Shown piece after piece: positions 16,755-24,359 of a stretch of DNA of 46,626 bases. Source of the stretch: RGIG8306 sp964566025 (lineage in GTDB: Bacteria > Bacillota > Clostridia > Lachnospirales > Lachnospiraceae); assembly GCA_964566025.1 (NCBI GenBank), contig CAZMHF010000011.1, positions 1 through 46,626 of the forward strand. The letters are read 5' to 3'. Numbering within the stretch: position 1 is the stretch's first letter; each line of letters opens with the position of its first letter. The position numbers and the translations under genes were made by a program. The notes beneath the pieces were generated by a model, which saw nothing but the letters and a program-made list of their open reading frames with translations, did no database searches and had not been told where the DNA came from.

Positions 16755-16783
16755 TACCATATCCATATAAAATATGGTATGAT
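16755..16783 (+). promoter_or_regulatory. Palindrome overlapping a -10 box before ecfA1
   Basis: TACCATAT (16755-16762) and ATATGGTA (16772-16779) form an inverted repeat; the right arm overlaps a good -10 box TATGAT (16778-16783). No convincing -35 box lies 16-18 bases upstream. The layout suggests a regulator-dependent or repressed promoter for ecfA1-ecfA2-ecfT-truA; this is inference. Confidence 0.45.
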
Positions 16784-16831
16784 ACGCTTTGAAAGTGCTC
16801 TTCTAAAAAATAAAGGGTCGGAGGTATTGCA

Positions 16832-17686
16832 TTGATTCGTCTTAAAAATGTATTTCATGAATTTAAAAAGTATGATGCAGATGGTAATGAAACCAAAAGC
16901 GATCAAATATTAAACGACCTGACATTGGACATTGACGAGGGAAGCTTTGTCGCGATTCTTGGACAAAATGGATCTGGAAAATCGACATTAGCAAAGCATT
17001 TGAATGGTTTATTACTTCCGACAGCGGGAACCGTTTTTATCGGAGAGGATGATACAAAATCAAAAGAAAAGCTGCTTGATATTCGGCGAAAAGTAGGGAT
17101 GGTTTTTCAAAATCCAGATAACCAAATGGTTGCCAATGTGGTGGAAGAGGATGTTGGTTTTGGACCAGAGAATCTTGGTGTTGAGACGGATGAGATTTGG
17201 CGACGCGTGGAAAAAAGCCTAGAGAGCGTGGGTATGTGGGCTTATCGGTTGAGTTCTCCTAATCGTTTATCAGGTGGTCAAAAGCAGCGTGTAGCCATTG
17301 CTGGAGTTATGGCTATGCTGCCACAGTATATTGTGCTTGATGAACCGACGGCGATGCTAGATCCAAATGGACGAAAGGATGTTATTCGGACAATTCGCCA
17401 ACTCAATAAAGAAAAAAACATCACCGTTATTTTGATTACACACTATATGGAAGAAACAATAGCCGCGGATCGAGTGATAGTGATTGATGAAGGTGTTGTT
17501 CAACTAGATGGCTCACCGCGTGAGGTTTTTTCAGAAGTAGAAAGACTAAAACAGCTACATCTTGATGTTCCAGCTGTTACGGAATTGGCGTACCAATTAA
17601 GAAAAGAGGGTGTTAAGATTGACAAAACAGTCTTATCCGTAGATGAATTTGTAGATGAAATGATTAGGGCAAAGCAATGGCAATAA
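16832..17686 (+). CDS. ecfA1: ECF transporter ATPase EcfA1
   Basis: 284 residues from a TTG start with GGAGG seven bases upstream. ABC ATPase: Walker A GQNGSGKST, Q-loop in MVFQNPDNQMV, signature LSGGQKQR, Walker B YIVLDEPTAML. The FQNPDNQ motif is typical of cobalt/ECF-type ATPases. With EcfA2 and EcfT it forms the energising module shared by several vitamin-binding S components in the membrane. It overlaps ecfA2 by ten bases. Confidence 0.95.
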   Translation: MIRLKNVFHEFKKYDADGNETKSDQILNDLTLDIDEGSFVAILGQNGSGKSTLAKHLNGLLLPTAGTVFIGEDDTKSKEKLLDIRRKVGMVFQNPDNQMVANVVEEDVGFGPENLGVETDEIWRRVEKSLESVGMWAYRLSSPNRLSGGQKQRVAIAGVMAMLPQYIVLDEPTAMLDPNGRKDVIRTIRQLNKEKNITVILITHYMEETIAADRVIVIDEGVVQLDGSPREVFSEVERLKQLHLDVPAVTELAYQLRKEGVKIDKTVLSVDEFVDEMIRAKQWQ

Positions 17687-18531
17687 AACTTAACGACGTA
17701 AATTATACATATGATGCGCAGACAGCCATGAGTGTTCATGCGCTAGACCATGTGTCTCTAGAAATTAAGGATGGAGAATTTGTGGCTATTATGGGGCATA
17801 CGGGTTCAGGAAAATCCACCTTAATTCAGATGCTAAATGGCTTGATTCGCCCGACTTCGGGAGAAATCTATTACAACGACGAGAATATTTTAGCAGATGG
17901 CTATTCGATGACTGCGCTAAGAGGAAAAGTCGGCTTGGTATTTCAGTATCCAGAGCATCAGTTATTTGAATCGGACGTTTTAAAGGATGTGATGTTCGGG
18001 CCTAAAAATCTTGGTTACACAAAAGCAGAAGCAAAGAAACAAGCGATAGAAGCGCTTCTTTCGGTAGGCATTGCAGAATCACAATTTGAATTGTCGCCAT
18101 TTGAATTATCGGGTGGTCAGAAAAGGCGCGTAGCCATTGCAGGTGTATTGGCCATGTCTCCGCAGGTTCTGGTTTTAGATGAGCCAACGGCAGGTTTAGA
18201 CCCTTATGGGCGCGATCAAATTTTGGAGCTTCTTGCGAAACTACACAAGGAAAAAAACATTACAATTATTCTGGTGTCGCACAGTATGGACGATGTCGCA
18301 GATTATTGCGAACGAGTGATTGTTTTGTCAAAAGGAAAAGTGGTGTTTGACGATAAGGCAAAGGAAGTGTTTAAGCACGTTGATGAATTAGAACAAATTG
18401 GACTAGCGGCACCACAAGTATCGTACATTATTAGAAAGTTAAATGAAAAAGGGTTTGAACTACCAGATGATATAATTATGCTTGAGGAGGCTAAAGCCGC
18501 GATTCTAGCGAAACTTAGAAAAAACCAATAA
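17677..18531 (+). CDS. ecfA2: ECF transporter ATPase EcfA2
   Basis: 284 residues, paralogous to EcfA1. Walker A GHTGSGKST, Q-loop VFQYPEHQLFE, signature LSGGQKRR and Walker B VLVLDEPTAGLDP are all present, so both sites of the heterodimer could be catalytic. The FQYPEHQLFE motif is a good discriminator for EcfA2. It starts inside the last ten bases of ecfA1 and is followed nine bases later by ecfT, indicating one operon. Confidence 0.95.
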   Translation: MAIKLNDVNYTYDAQTAMSVHALDHVSLEIKDGEFVAIMGHTGSGKSTLIQMLNGLIRPTSGEIYYNDENILADGYSMTALRGKVGLVFQYPEHQLFESDVLKDVMFGPKNLGYTKAEAKKQAIEALLSVGIAESQFELSPFELSGGQKRRVAIAGVLAMSPQVLVLDEPTAGLDPYGRDQILELLAKLHKEKNITIILVSHSMDDVADYCERVIVLSKGKVVFDDKAKEVFKHVDELEQIGLAAPQVSYIIRKLNEKGFELPDDIIMLEEAKAAILAKLRKNQ

Positions 18532-18540
18532 AGGAGAACC

Positions 18541-19383
18541 ATGTTAAGAGATATAACAATCGGCCAATACTATCAGACAGATTCATTTGTGCATAGATTG
18601 GACCCACGTACAAAATTAGCAGGAACAATGTTCTTTTTAATTGCCGTTGCGATTACTAAATCGTTTGTCGGTTTTTTTGTATGTGCGTTATTTTTGACCA
18701 TTGTTATTAAGATAGCACATGTTCCCTTTAGATTTATCATTCGTGGCTTGAAGAGTATTGCGTTTTTATTGATATTAAGTATCGGGTTTTGTCTGTTTTT
18801 TGAAGATGGGCGAGTAGTATTTCAATGGCGATTTATTCGCATTACATATGAAGGAATTCGACAAGCCTTTTTTCTATCCACGAAAATTATATTAATGATT
18901 ATTGGTTCAAGTTTGATGACATTGACAACAACCCCGAACTTATTGACAGATGGATTGGAAAAGGGTTTAGGATTTTTAAAAAAGGTAAAAATACCTGTTC
19001 ATGATATGGCGCTTATGATGTCGATTGCGCTTCGCTTTATTCCTGTTCTTATTGAGGAAACAGATAAAATCATGAAGGCACAAATGGCGAGAGGGGCCAA
19101 TTTTGAATCGAAAAATGTATTCAAGCGAATTGTGGCAATGATTCCGCTTTTTGTCCCACTTTTTGTATCGGCAATTCGCAGAGCGATTGATTTGGCAACC
19201 GCAATGGAAGCAAGGTGCTATCATGGTGGAGAGGGGCGAACGAAAATGAAACCTCTATCCTATCGAAAACAGGATGCGTATACATACATGGTACTATTTT
19301 TGTTCTTAGCGATACTCATTGCAATCCGCGCACTTACAATTGATGTGCCAGCAATTAAATTATTTATTATGAGGTTAGGATGA
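18541..19383 (+). CDS. ecfT: ECF transporter transmembrane subunit EcfT
   Basis: 280 residues, a multi-helix membrane protein opening with FVHRLDPRTKLAGTMFF, the standard EcfT N-terminus. The cytoplasmic coupling helices contain the family motifs AQMARGANFE and AMEARCYHGGEGRT, in which the Ala-Arg-Gly or Ala-Arg-Cys triplets contact the two ATPases. It couples ATP hydrolysis to the toppling of S components such as RibU (encoded at 37923). It overlaps truA by four bases (ATGA). Confidence 0.95.
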   Translation: MLRDITIGQYYQTDSFVHRLDPRTKLAGTMFFLIAVAITKSFVGFFVCALFLTIVIKIAHVPFRFIIRGLKSIAFLLILSIGFCLFFEDGRVVFQWRFIRITYEGIRQAFFLSTKIILMIIGSSLMTLTTTPNLLTDGLEKGLGFLKKVKIPVHDMALMMSIALRFIPVLIEETDKIMKAQMARGANFESKNVFKRIVAMIPLFVPLFVSAIRRAIDLATAMEARCYHGGEGRTKMKPLSYRKQDAYTYMVLFLFLAILIAIRALTIDVPAIKLFIMRLG

Positions 19384-20126
19384 AACGAATTCGACTTATT
19401 GTAGCTTATGACGGAACAAATTATTCAGGGTGGCAGGCGCAAAAGAATGTTGTCACCGTGGAGGGCGCTTTAAATGAAGCATTAAGTGAGCTTTGTAAAG
19501 AAGAAATCATTGTAATTGGTGCAAGTCGTACAGATGCGGGAGTACATGCACTACACAATGTTGCTGTATTTGATACGCAATCTTCAATTCCTCCTGAAAA
19601 TTATGCTCGCGCACTTCATGCATTTTTGCCAAAAAACATTGTAGTGACAAACTCAATCGAAGTAGAGAGTGATTATCACCCACGCAAGCGTCGTACAATA
19701 AAAACATATGAATACTATATTTGGAATGACGCAGTTGAAAATCCGCTTAAAACACGCTATGCACAATATGTTGTACAGTTGCTAGATCTAGAGGCGATGA
19801 AAAAAGCAAGTGAATATTTGATTGGAGAGCATGATTTTAAAAGCTTTTGCGCCGCTGCCAATCAGAAACCTACGACCGTTCGAACCATTCACGCAATTGA
19901 TATTTTCAAAAAAGAGAAAATGGTCACCATTCGCGTATCAGGCAATGGATTTCTTTATAATATGGTACGCATTATTGCAGGAACATTAATTCACGTAGGG
20001 TGCGGTAAAGTATCGCCAGAAGCAATTCAAGATATATTAGCGGCGAAAAATCGCGAAGCAGCAGGTCCAACGGCACCAGCAAAGGGGTTGTGTTTGTTGG
20101 AAATAAAAGAAATCGACGAAAAATGA
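19380..20126 (+). CDS. truA: tRNA pseudouridine(38-40) synthase TruA
   Basis: 248 residues. Converts uridines 38-40 of the anticodon arm to pseudouridine. The catalytic Asp is Asp52 in GASRTDAGVHAL. The N-terminus IRLIVAYDGTNYSGWQ and the later SGNGFLYNMVRIIAGTLI are family signatures. It overlaps ecfT by four bases and is the last gene of this operon. No terminator separates it from the rplM promoter, so some read-through into rplM-rpsI is possible. Confidence 0.97.
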   Translation: MKRIRLIVAYDGTNYSGWQAQKNVVTVEGALNEALSELCKEEIIVIGASRTDAGVHALHNVAVFDTQSSIPPENYARALHAFLPKNIVVTNSIEVESDYHPRKRRTIKTYEYYIWNDAVENPLKTRYAQYVVQLLDLEAMKKASEYLIGEHDFKSFCAAANQKPTTVRTIHAIDIFKKEKMVTIRVSGNGFLYNMVRIIAGTLIHVGCGKVSPEAIQDILAAKNREAAGPTAPAKGLCLLEIKEIDEK

Positions 20127-20135
20127 AATTAGTTG

Positions 20136-20164
20136 TTGACAGAGATTCTTGGGTGGACTATAAT
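20136..20164 (+). promoter_or_regulatory. Consensus promoter of rplM-rpsI
   Basis: TTGACA at 20136-20141, a 17-bp spacer and TATAAT at 20159-20164: a perfect match to the vegetative consensus. Transcription would start near 20171. Confidence 0.9.
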
Positions 20165-20170
20165 AATTAT

Positions 20171-20332
20171 CTGTGACGTTATGTCTCGATTATCGCCTGC
20201 CCCGGAGGTAATTTAGATAATGAATTATGGAATGTGTATGATCCTGCCCCGGATGAGCACAGTCTATAACGACACATTGTAATTTACTAAAATAAACTAA
20301 CTATCTATAGATATGTTACAGGAGGGAAACCG
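20171..20332 (+). promoter_or_regulatory. Structured leader of rplM, candidate L13 autoregulation element
   Basis: A leader of about 160 nt. The motif CCTGCCCCGGA occurs twice (20196-20206 and 20243-20253), each at the tip of a small hairpin (CCT/AGG and ATCC/GGAT stems). The outer parts TGTGACGTTAT (20172-20182) and ATAACGACACA (20266-20276) can pair, closing the two hairpins into one structure. L13 leaders upstream of rplM are a known class in Firmicutes; I assign this by position and structure and cannot confirm the match. Confidence 0.55.
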
Positions 20333-20761
20333 ATGAAGAGTTTTATGGCTAGCCCATCAACTATTGAAAGAAAATGGTACGTAGTAGATGCAGAGGGATG
20401 TACATTAGGACGTTTATCATCTGAAATCGCTAAGATTTTAAGAGGAAAGAATAAGCCTATTTTTACACCACATATTGATACTGGCGATTATGTAATCGTT
20501 ATTAATGCAGAGAAGATCAAAGTAACAGGCAAGAAATTAAGTCAGAAGATTTATTATAATCATTCAGACTATGTAGGTGGAATGAGAGAAACAACGCTTA
20601 AAGAATTATTGGACAAAAAACCTGAACAAGTTATTGAATTAGCTGTTAAGGGTATGCTTCCAAAAGGACCTTTAGGAAGAGCAATGAAGAAAAAACTTTT
20701 TGTTTACGCTGGACCTGAGCATAAACATGCTGCTCAAAAACCAGAAACAATCACATTTTAA
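20333..20761 (+). CDS. rplM: 50S ribosomal protein L13
   Basis: 142 residues with the L13 core WYVVDAEGCTLGRLSSEIAK and the C-terminal region VKGMLPKGPLGRAMKKKLFV. L13 is an early 50S assembly protein binding domain II of 23S rRNA. GGAGGG lies about seven bases before the ATG; a second in-frame ATG four codons later is possible. First gene of the rplM-rpsI operon under its own consensus promoter and structured leader. Confidence 0.97.
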   Translation: MKSFMASPSTIERKWYVVDAEGCTLGRLSSEIAKILRGKNKPIFTPHIDTGDYVIVINAEKIKVTGKKLSQKIYYNHSDYVGGMRETTLKELLDKKPEQVIELAVKGMLPKGPLGRAMKKKLFVYAGPEHKHAAQKPETITF

Positions 20762-20784
20762 GAGCGTTAGAAGGAGATTAAATC

Positions 20785-21174
20785 ATGGCTGAAAAATATT
20801 ACGGAACAGGTAGAAGAAAAAAGAGTATTGCAAGAGTATACTTAGTACCTGGAACAGGTAAAATTACAATAAACAAAAGAGACATTAACGAATATTTCGG
20901 ATTAGAGACACTAAAAGTTATCGTTCGCCAACCATTAGTAGCAACTGAAAACGTTGACAAGTTTGACGTATTGATAAATGTACATGGTGGTGGATTTACA
21001 GGACAAGCAGGCGCTATCCGTCATGGAATCGCACGTGCGTTATGTAAAGTAGACTTAGATTTCCGTCCAGTAGTTAAGAAATTAGGCTACCTAACAAGAG
21101 ATCCAAGAATGAAAGAAAGAAAGAAATACGGACTAAAAGCTGCCCGTAAAGCCCCACAATTCAGCAAGAGATAG
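20785..21174 (+). CDS. rpsI: 30S ribosomal protein S9
   Basis: 129 residues opening with YYGTGRRKKSIARVYLVPG, with GGGFTGQAGAIRHGIARAL in the middle and the C-terminal tail RKAPQFSKR, whose final Arg reaches the P-site tRNA. AGAAGGAG precedes the ATG. A strong terminator follows. Confidence 0.98.
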   Translation: MAEKYYGTGRRKKSIARVYLVPGTGKITINKRDINEYFGLETLKVIVRQPLVATENVDKFDVLINVHGGGFTGQAGAIRHGIARALCKVDLDFRPVVKKLGYLTRDPRMKERKKYGLKAARKAPQFSKR

Positions 21175-21199
21175 CATTATCTGCGGAATGCGGATATTC

Positions 21200-21238
21200 A
21201 AAAAAGCCACGGCAAGTATACTTGCCAGTGGCTTTTTT
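21200..21238 (+). terminator. Terminator after rpsI
   Basis: AAAAAAGCCAC and GTGGCTTTTTT form the base, and GGCAAGTATACTTGCC the top, of one hairpin followed by T-run sequence. The A-run before the stem makes it potentially bidirectional. Confidence 0.9.
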
Positions 21239-21256
21239 AATATGCGCGGTTCCATA

Positions 21257-21536
21257 GGAATCTGAGATGGTCGACATGGAGCAAAGCGGAATGGAGATAA
21301 ATCTCAGAATTCCGCAGATAATGTTGAGGCGAGGAATCTGAGATGGTCGACATGGAGCAAAGCGGAATGGAGATAAATCTCAGAATNNNNNNNNNNNNNN
21401 NNNNNNNNNNNNNNNNNNNNNNNNNNNNNNNNNNNNNNNNNNNNNNNNNNNNNNNNNNNNNNNNNNNNNNNNNNNNNNNNNNNNNNTCCGCAGATAATGT
21501 TGAGGCGAGGAATCTGAGATGGTCGACATGGAGCAA
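21257..21536. repeat. 76-bp tandem repeat array interrupted by an assembly gap
   Basis: The unit starts GGAATCTGAGATGGTCGACA and recurs at 21257, 21333 (exactly 76 bases later) and 21509 (after the gap). The last copy is partial, ending GGAGCAA before unique sequence. Each unit holds internal inverted repeats (GGAATCTGAGAT with ATCTCAGAATTCC; GCGGAAT with ATTCCGC). There are no unique spacers, so it is not a CRISPR array. The copy number is unknown because of the gap. With the rpsI terminator this accounts for most of the gene-free stretch 21175-21630. Confidence 0.85.
21387..21486. other. 100-N assembly gap of unknown true size
   Basis: Exactly 100 N bases, the conventional placeholder for a gap of unknown length. 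Both edges are in the 76-bp repeat, so the assembler most likely collapsed or broke on the array. Confidence 0.95.
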
Positions 21537-21630
21537 CTATTTGTTCATAAAAAAAACACGATATTAACATAATGTTCTCAAACTAACACGCTATACTTCA
21601 GAAGATAAAACACATAGAAGAGGAGTGCTT

Positions 21631-23505
21631 ATGAAAGAGGCAAATCAAATAAAAACGATGATTATGACGGCAGTTGTACTGTTTGCTCTTGTAGGCTGTG
21701 ACACATCAAAAGACATAAAAACAAATGAGGAAAAAACGACAATAGGTGAGTCGGTAACACAGTCTGAAAATGGCGAAGTAGGGCAAGAGTCGCAAGAGAA
21801 GCCGACTAATGAAAAAACAACGACATTAGATAGTGAAGAGACAATTGTTGGAAAATATAAGAAAACAGATTATACAATTGACTGGGAAAAAGAAACGCAT
21901 CAAAAAATTGATGTGTCCGAAGAAATGGAAGAAATCGTTGCAAGTGGAATTTATGTGTTTGAGGGTGTTGGAAAAGAAAAAACAATACATGTGAATGTAG
22001 ACAAAACAACCGATAGTGGTGTTGTTTATATTGTTTTAAATGGTGTAACAATTGAAAATGAGAGTCTGCCTTCGATAAATATAAAAGAGGCAAAAAAGGT
22101 TGTTATAATGACGGTGGCGAATTCGGAGAACTCATTTACTCAAAGAACACAAGATGAAAATGCAGGAGAAAGCGCAACAATATACTCAAAAGCAGATTTA
22201 ACATTTGCTGGAGAGGGAAGTCTTTTAGTGAACAATAAAGCTGGAGACGCGATCAAATGCAAGGATACATTAAAAATAACAAGTGGTACGTATCACGTAA
22301 CAGCCGAGAGTGACGGCATTACGGGAAAAGATCACATATATATTTTGGCGGGAACGATTTCAATTAACGCTGGAAAAGATGGTTTGCGTACGACAAATAC
22401 AACAGAAGAGGGGCGAGGGATTTTTGTGCTTGATGGTGGTTCGATAACCATTAATGCCGAAGGTGATGGAATTCAAGTGGCGACTACAGCCGTTATCAAT
22501 GGTGGAGAATTAGAGATAACAGCTGGAGGCGGTTATCAAGAGTCCCAAGCAAATCAAAATGCAGGCGGCTTCGGTGGCGGTTTTGGTGGTGGTTTCGGTG
22601 GTGAACGTCCGATGCGACCAGGCGAGGAAAGTATAGAGACAACAGAAGATACTACTGTAAGTACAAAAGGTTTCAAAGCTGAAAATATCATTCTCAATCA
22701 AGGGAAAATAACCATCTCGGCATTGGATGATGCCCTTCATGCCAATGATTCGATTCGGATTAACGGTGGAGAAATTTTATTAGAGAGTTCGGATGATGGA
22801 GTACACGCAGATGGAGTATTAGAAATTTGCGAAGGGAATTTGACGGTTTCTCATTCTTATGAAGGATTAGAAGCAAGTAATATTACGATTATTGGTGGCG
22901 ATGTCCATGTGGTTGCTTCAGATGACGGTATAAATGTCAATAATGCGTCGGGCGTATTAACAATTAACAATGGAAAGGTATATCTTGATTCACAAGGAGA
23001 TGGTCTAGATTCAAATAATGCTGTTGTAATGACGGGTGGCATGGTAATAGTAGAAGGGCCAACAAACAGCGGAAATGGGGCGATTGATTACGAACGAAGT
23101 TTTCTGATTTCAGGTGGTACATTAATAGCGATTGGCAACAGTGGGATGGCAATGGCGCCACAGGCAACATCAGAGCAGGCATCTTTATTGATGAGCTACT
23201 CGGCTTCGCAAAATGCAGGAACAGTTATCTCATTAAAAAATGCAGATGGCGAAATCATCGCTACCTGCGAAACAACAAAAGGCTTTAATTCGGTATGTAT
23301 TTCATCCCCTAATTTAGTGACAGGTCAATCCTTTTCATTATATAGTGATGAAACACAAAAAGTGACGTTTACCCAAGAGAATGTGACGACCTACTTAAAT
23401 GAAAGTGGTGTTACAACAGGTGGAATGGGTGGATTTGGTGGTGAATTCGGCGGCGGCGGAAAAGGTGATGGCTTCGGAGATGGACGACCTCAAGAAAGAC
23501 CATAG
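21631..23505 (+). CDS. Cthe_2159-like carbohydrate-binding-domain lipoprotein
   Basis: 624 residues. The signal peptide ends in a lipobox (ALVGC, Cys23), followed by a Glu/Thr/Lys-rich linker, so the protein would be anchored outside the cell. The body is a long series of beta-helix-like repeats with patterns such as ITINAEGDGIQ, ALDDALHANDSIRINGGEI and ISGGTLIAIGN, matching the Cthe_2159 family, one member of which binds polygalacturonate. Gly/Phe-rich tracts (GGFGGGFGGGFGG, about residues 310-325, and the C-terminus from about 600) are inserted. The ATG at 21631 is chosen over the GTG at 21625 because of GAAGAGGAG upstream. Ligand unknown. Confidence 0.8.
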   Translation: MKEANQIKTMIMTAVVLFALVGCDTSKDIKTNEEKTTIGESVTQSENGEVGQESQEKPTNEKTTTLDSEETIVGKYKKTDYTIDWEKETHQKIDVSEEMEEIVASGIYVFEGVGKEKTIHVNVDKTTDSGVVYIVLNGVTIENESLPSINIKEAKKVVIMTVANSENSFTQRTQDENAGESATIYSKADLTFAGEGSLLVNNKAGDAIKCKDTLKITSGTYHVTAESDGITGKDHIYILAGTISINAGKDGLRTTNTTEEGRGIFVLDGGSITINAEGDGIQVATTAVINGGELEITAGGGYQESQANQNAGGFGGGFGGGFGGERPMRPGEESIETTEDTTVSTKGFKAENIILNQGKITISALDDALHANDSIRINGGEILLESSDDGVHADGVLEICEGNLTVSHSYEGLEASNITIIGGDVHVVASDDGINVNNASGVLTINNGKVYLDSQGDGLDSNNAVVMTGGMVIVEGPTNSGNGAIDYERSFLISGGTLIAIGNSGMAMAPQATSEQASLLMSYSASQNAGTVISLKNADGEIIATCETTKGFNSVCISSPNLVTGQSFSLYSDETQKVTFTQENVTTYLNESGVTTGGMGGFGGEFGGGGKGDGFGDGRPQERP

Positions 23506-23507
23506 AA

Positions 23508-24239
23508 TCATTGCCAAGCGCCATCAAGTGTGAGAATCTGTCCTGTTAAGTAGTTGCTTGTTGAAGCAAATAAAAGACAAAGACTTGCAACTTCCTCGCA
23601 TGTGCCTAAGCGCCCTGCGGGGATTTCATTTTGTAAACAACGAAGGTCTTCTTTGGAGAGACATGCATTCATAGAGGTATTGATAAGTCCACATGCAATA
23701 GCATTTACCCGAATGTGACTAGGGGCAAGTTCTTTGGCGAGCGCCTTTGTAAATGAATTTACGCCTCCCTTTGTGGCACTGTAAGCAACCTCGCAAGAAG
23801 CACCTACATTACCCCAAACAGATGAAATATTGAGGATTAAGCCTTGCTTTTGAGGGAGCATAAGAGGTAGTGCGAGTTTTGAGCAATGAAAAACGCCTGA
23901 TAGATTGGTAGCGATTAGCTGATTCCATTCGGAAACGAGCATATCTTGTAAAAGGCCAATGTGTGAAATGCCGGCGTTATTGATGAGGATATCGATATGT
24001 CCAAAGGTTTTTGCTATTTGTGAAAACGCATTTTCGCAGGCACTATAATCAGATACATCAAAATAATATACCTTGTAAGGAAGATGGTTTGCGATAAGCT
24101 CTTGCTCGAGCGATTCCATTTCCTTGCTAGGTTTTCGCGCATTTAGGAGAACAAAATAGCCAGCCTTTGCAAATGAAAGGGCGATACCTCTGCCAATTCC
24201 CCTAGATGATCCTGTAATTAGTACAATGTTTTGATTCAT
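23508..24239 (-). CDS. SDR-family reductase, possibly EF-P 5-aminopentanone reductase (YmfI type)
   Basis: 243 residues of classical short-chain dehydrogenase. NAD(P)-binding TGSSRGIG at residues 9-16, NNAG at 87-90, catalytic Ser in ISSVWG and the YSATK pair Tyr153/Lys157, and C-terminal LTGQILTLDGAW. The segment GASCEVAYSATKGG and AKELAPSHIRVNAIACG resemble the YmfI group, which reduces the modification on elongation factor P; a FabG-like role is the alternative and cannot be excluded here. It is convergent with the upstream lipoprotein gene (two bases apart) and divergent from trxB. Confidence 0.8.
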   Translation of the reverse strand: MNQNIVLITGSSRGIGRGIALSFAKAGYFVLLNARKPSKEMESLEQELIANHLPYKVYYFDVSDYSACENAFSQIAKTFGHIDILINNAGISHIGLLQDMLVSEWNQLIATNLSGVFHCSKLALPLMLPQKQGLILNISSVWGNVGASCEVAYSATKGGVNSFTKALAKELAPSHIRVNAIACGLINTSMNACLSKEDLRCLQNEIPAGRLGTCEEVASLCLLFASTSNYLTGQILTLDGAWQ

Positions 24240-24268
24240 AAAGATACCTCTGTTTACTATTTTCGTTT

Positions 24269-24296
24269 AGTATAACACAAAAAAACTACTTCACAA
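24269..24296 (-). promoter_or_regulatory. Promoter of the SDR reductase gene
   Basis: Read on the minus strand: TTGTGA (24296-24291), a 16-bp spacer and TATACT (24274-24269), about 30 bases upstream of the ATG. On the plus strand a lone TATAAT at 24305-24310 may serve trxB, but its -35 region is poor. Confidence 0.55.
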
Positions 24297-24359
24297 ATAG
24301 GGAGTATAATGGTATTCTAGAAGAGAAACAGACGGAAACAGAGAGAAGGGATAAAAATT

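Noticed and set aside
21257..21536. CRISPR array
   Set aside because: The 76-bp units are joined directly without unique spacers, and no cas genes are in the window.
21343..21567. Open frames across the assembly gap on both strands
   Set aside because: They consist of repeat sequence and 100 N bases, so they are artefacts.
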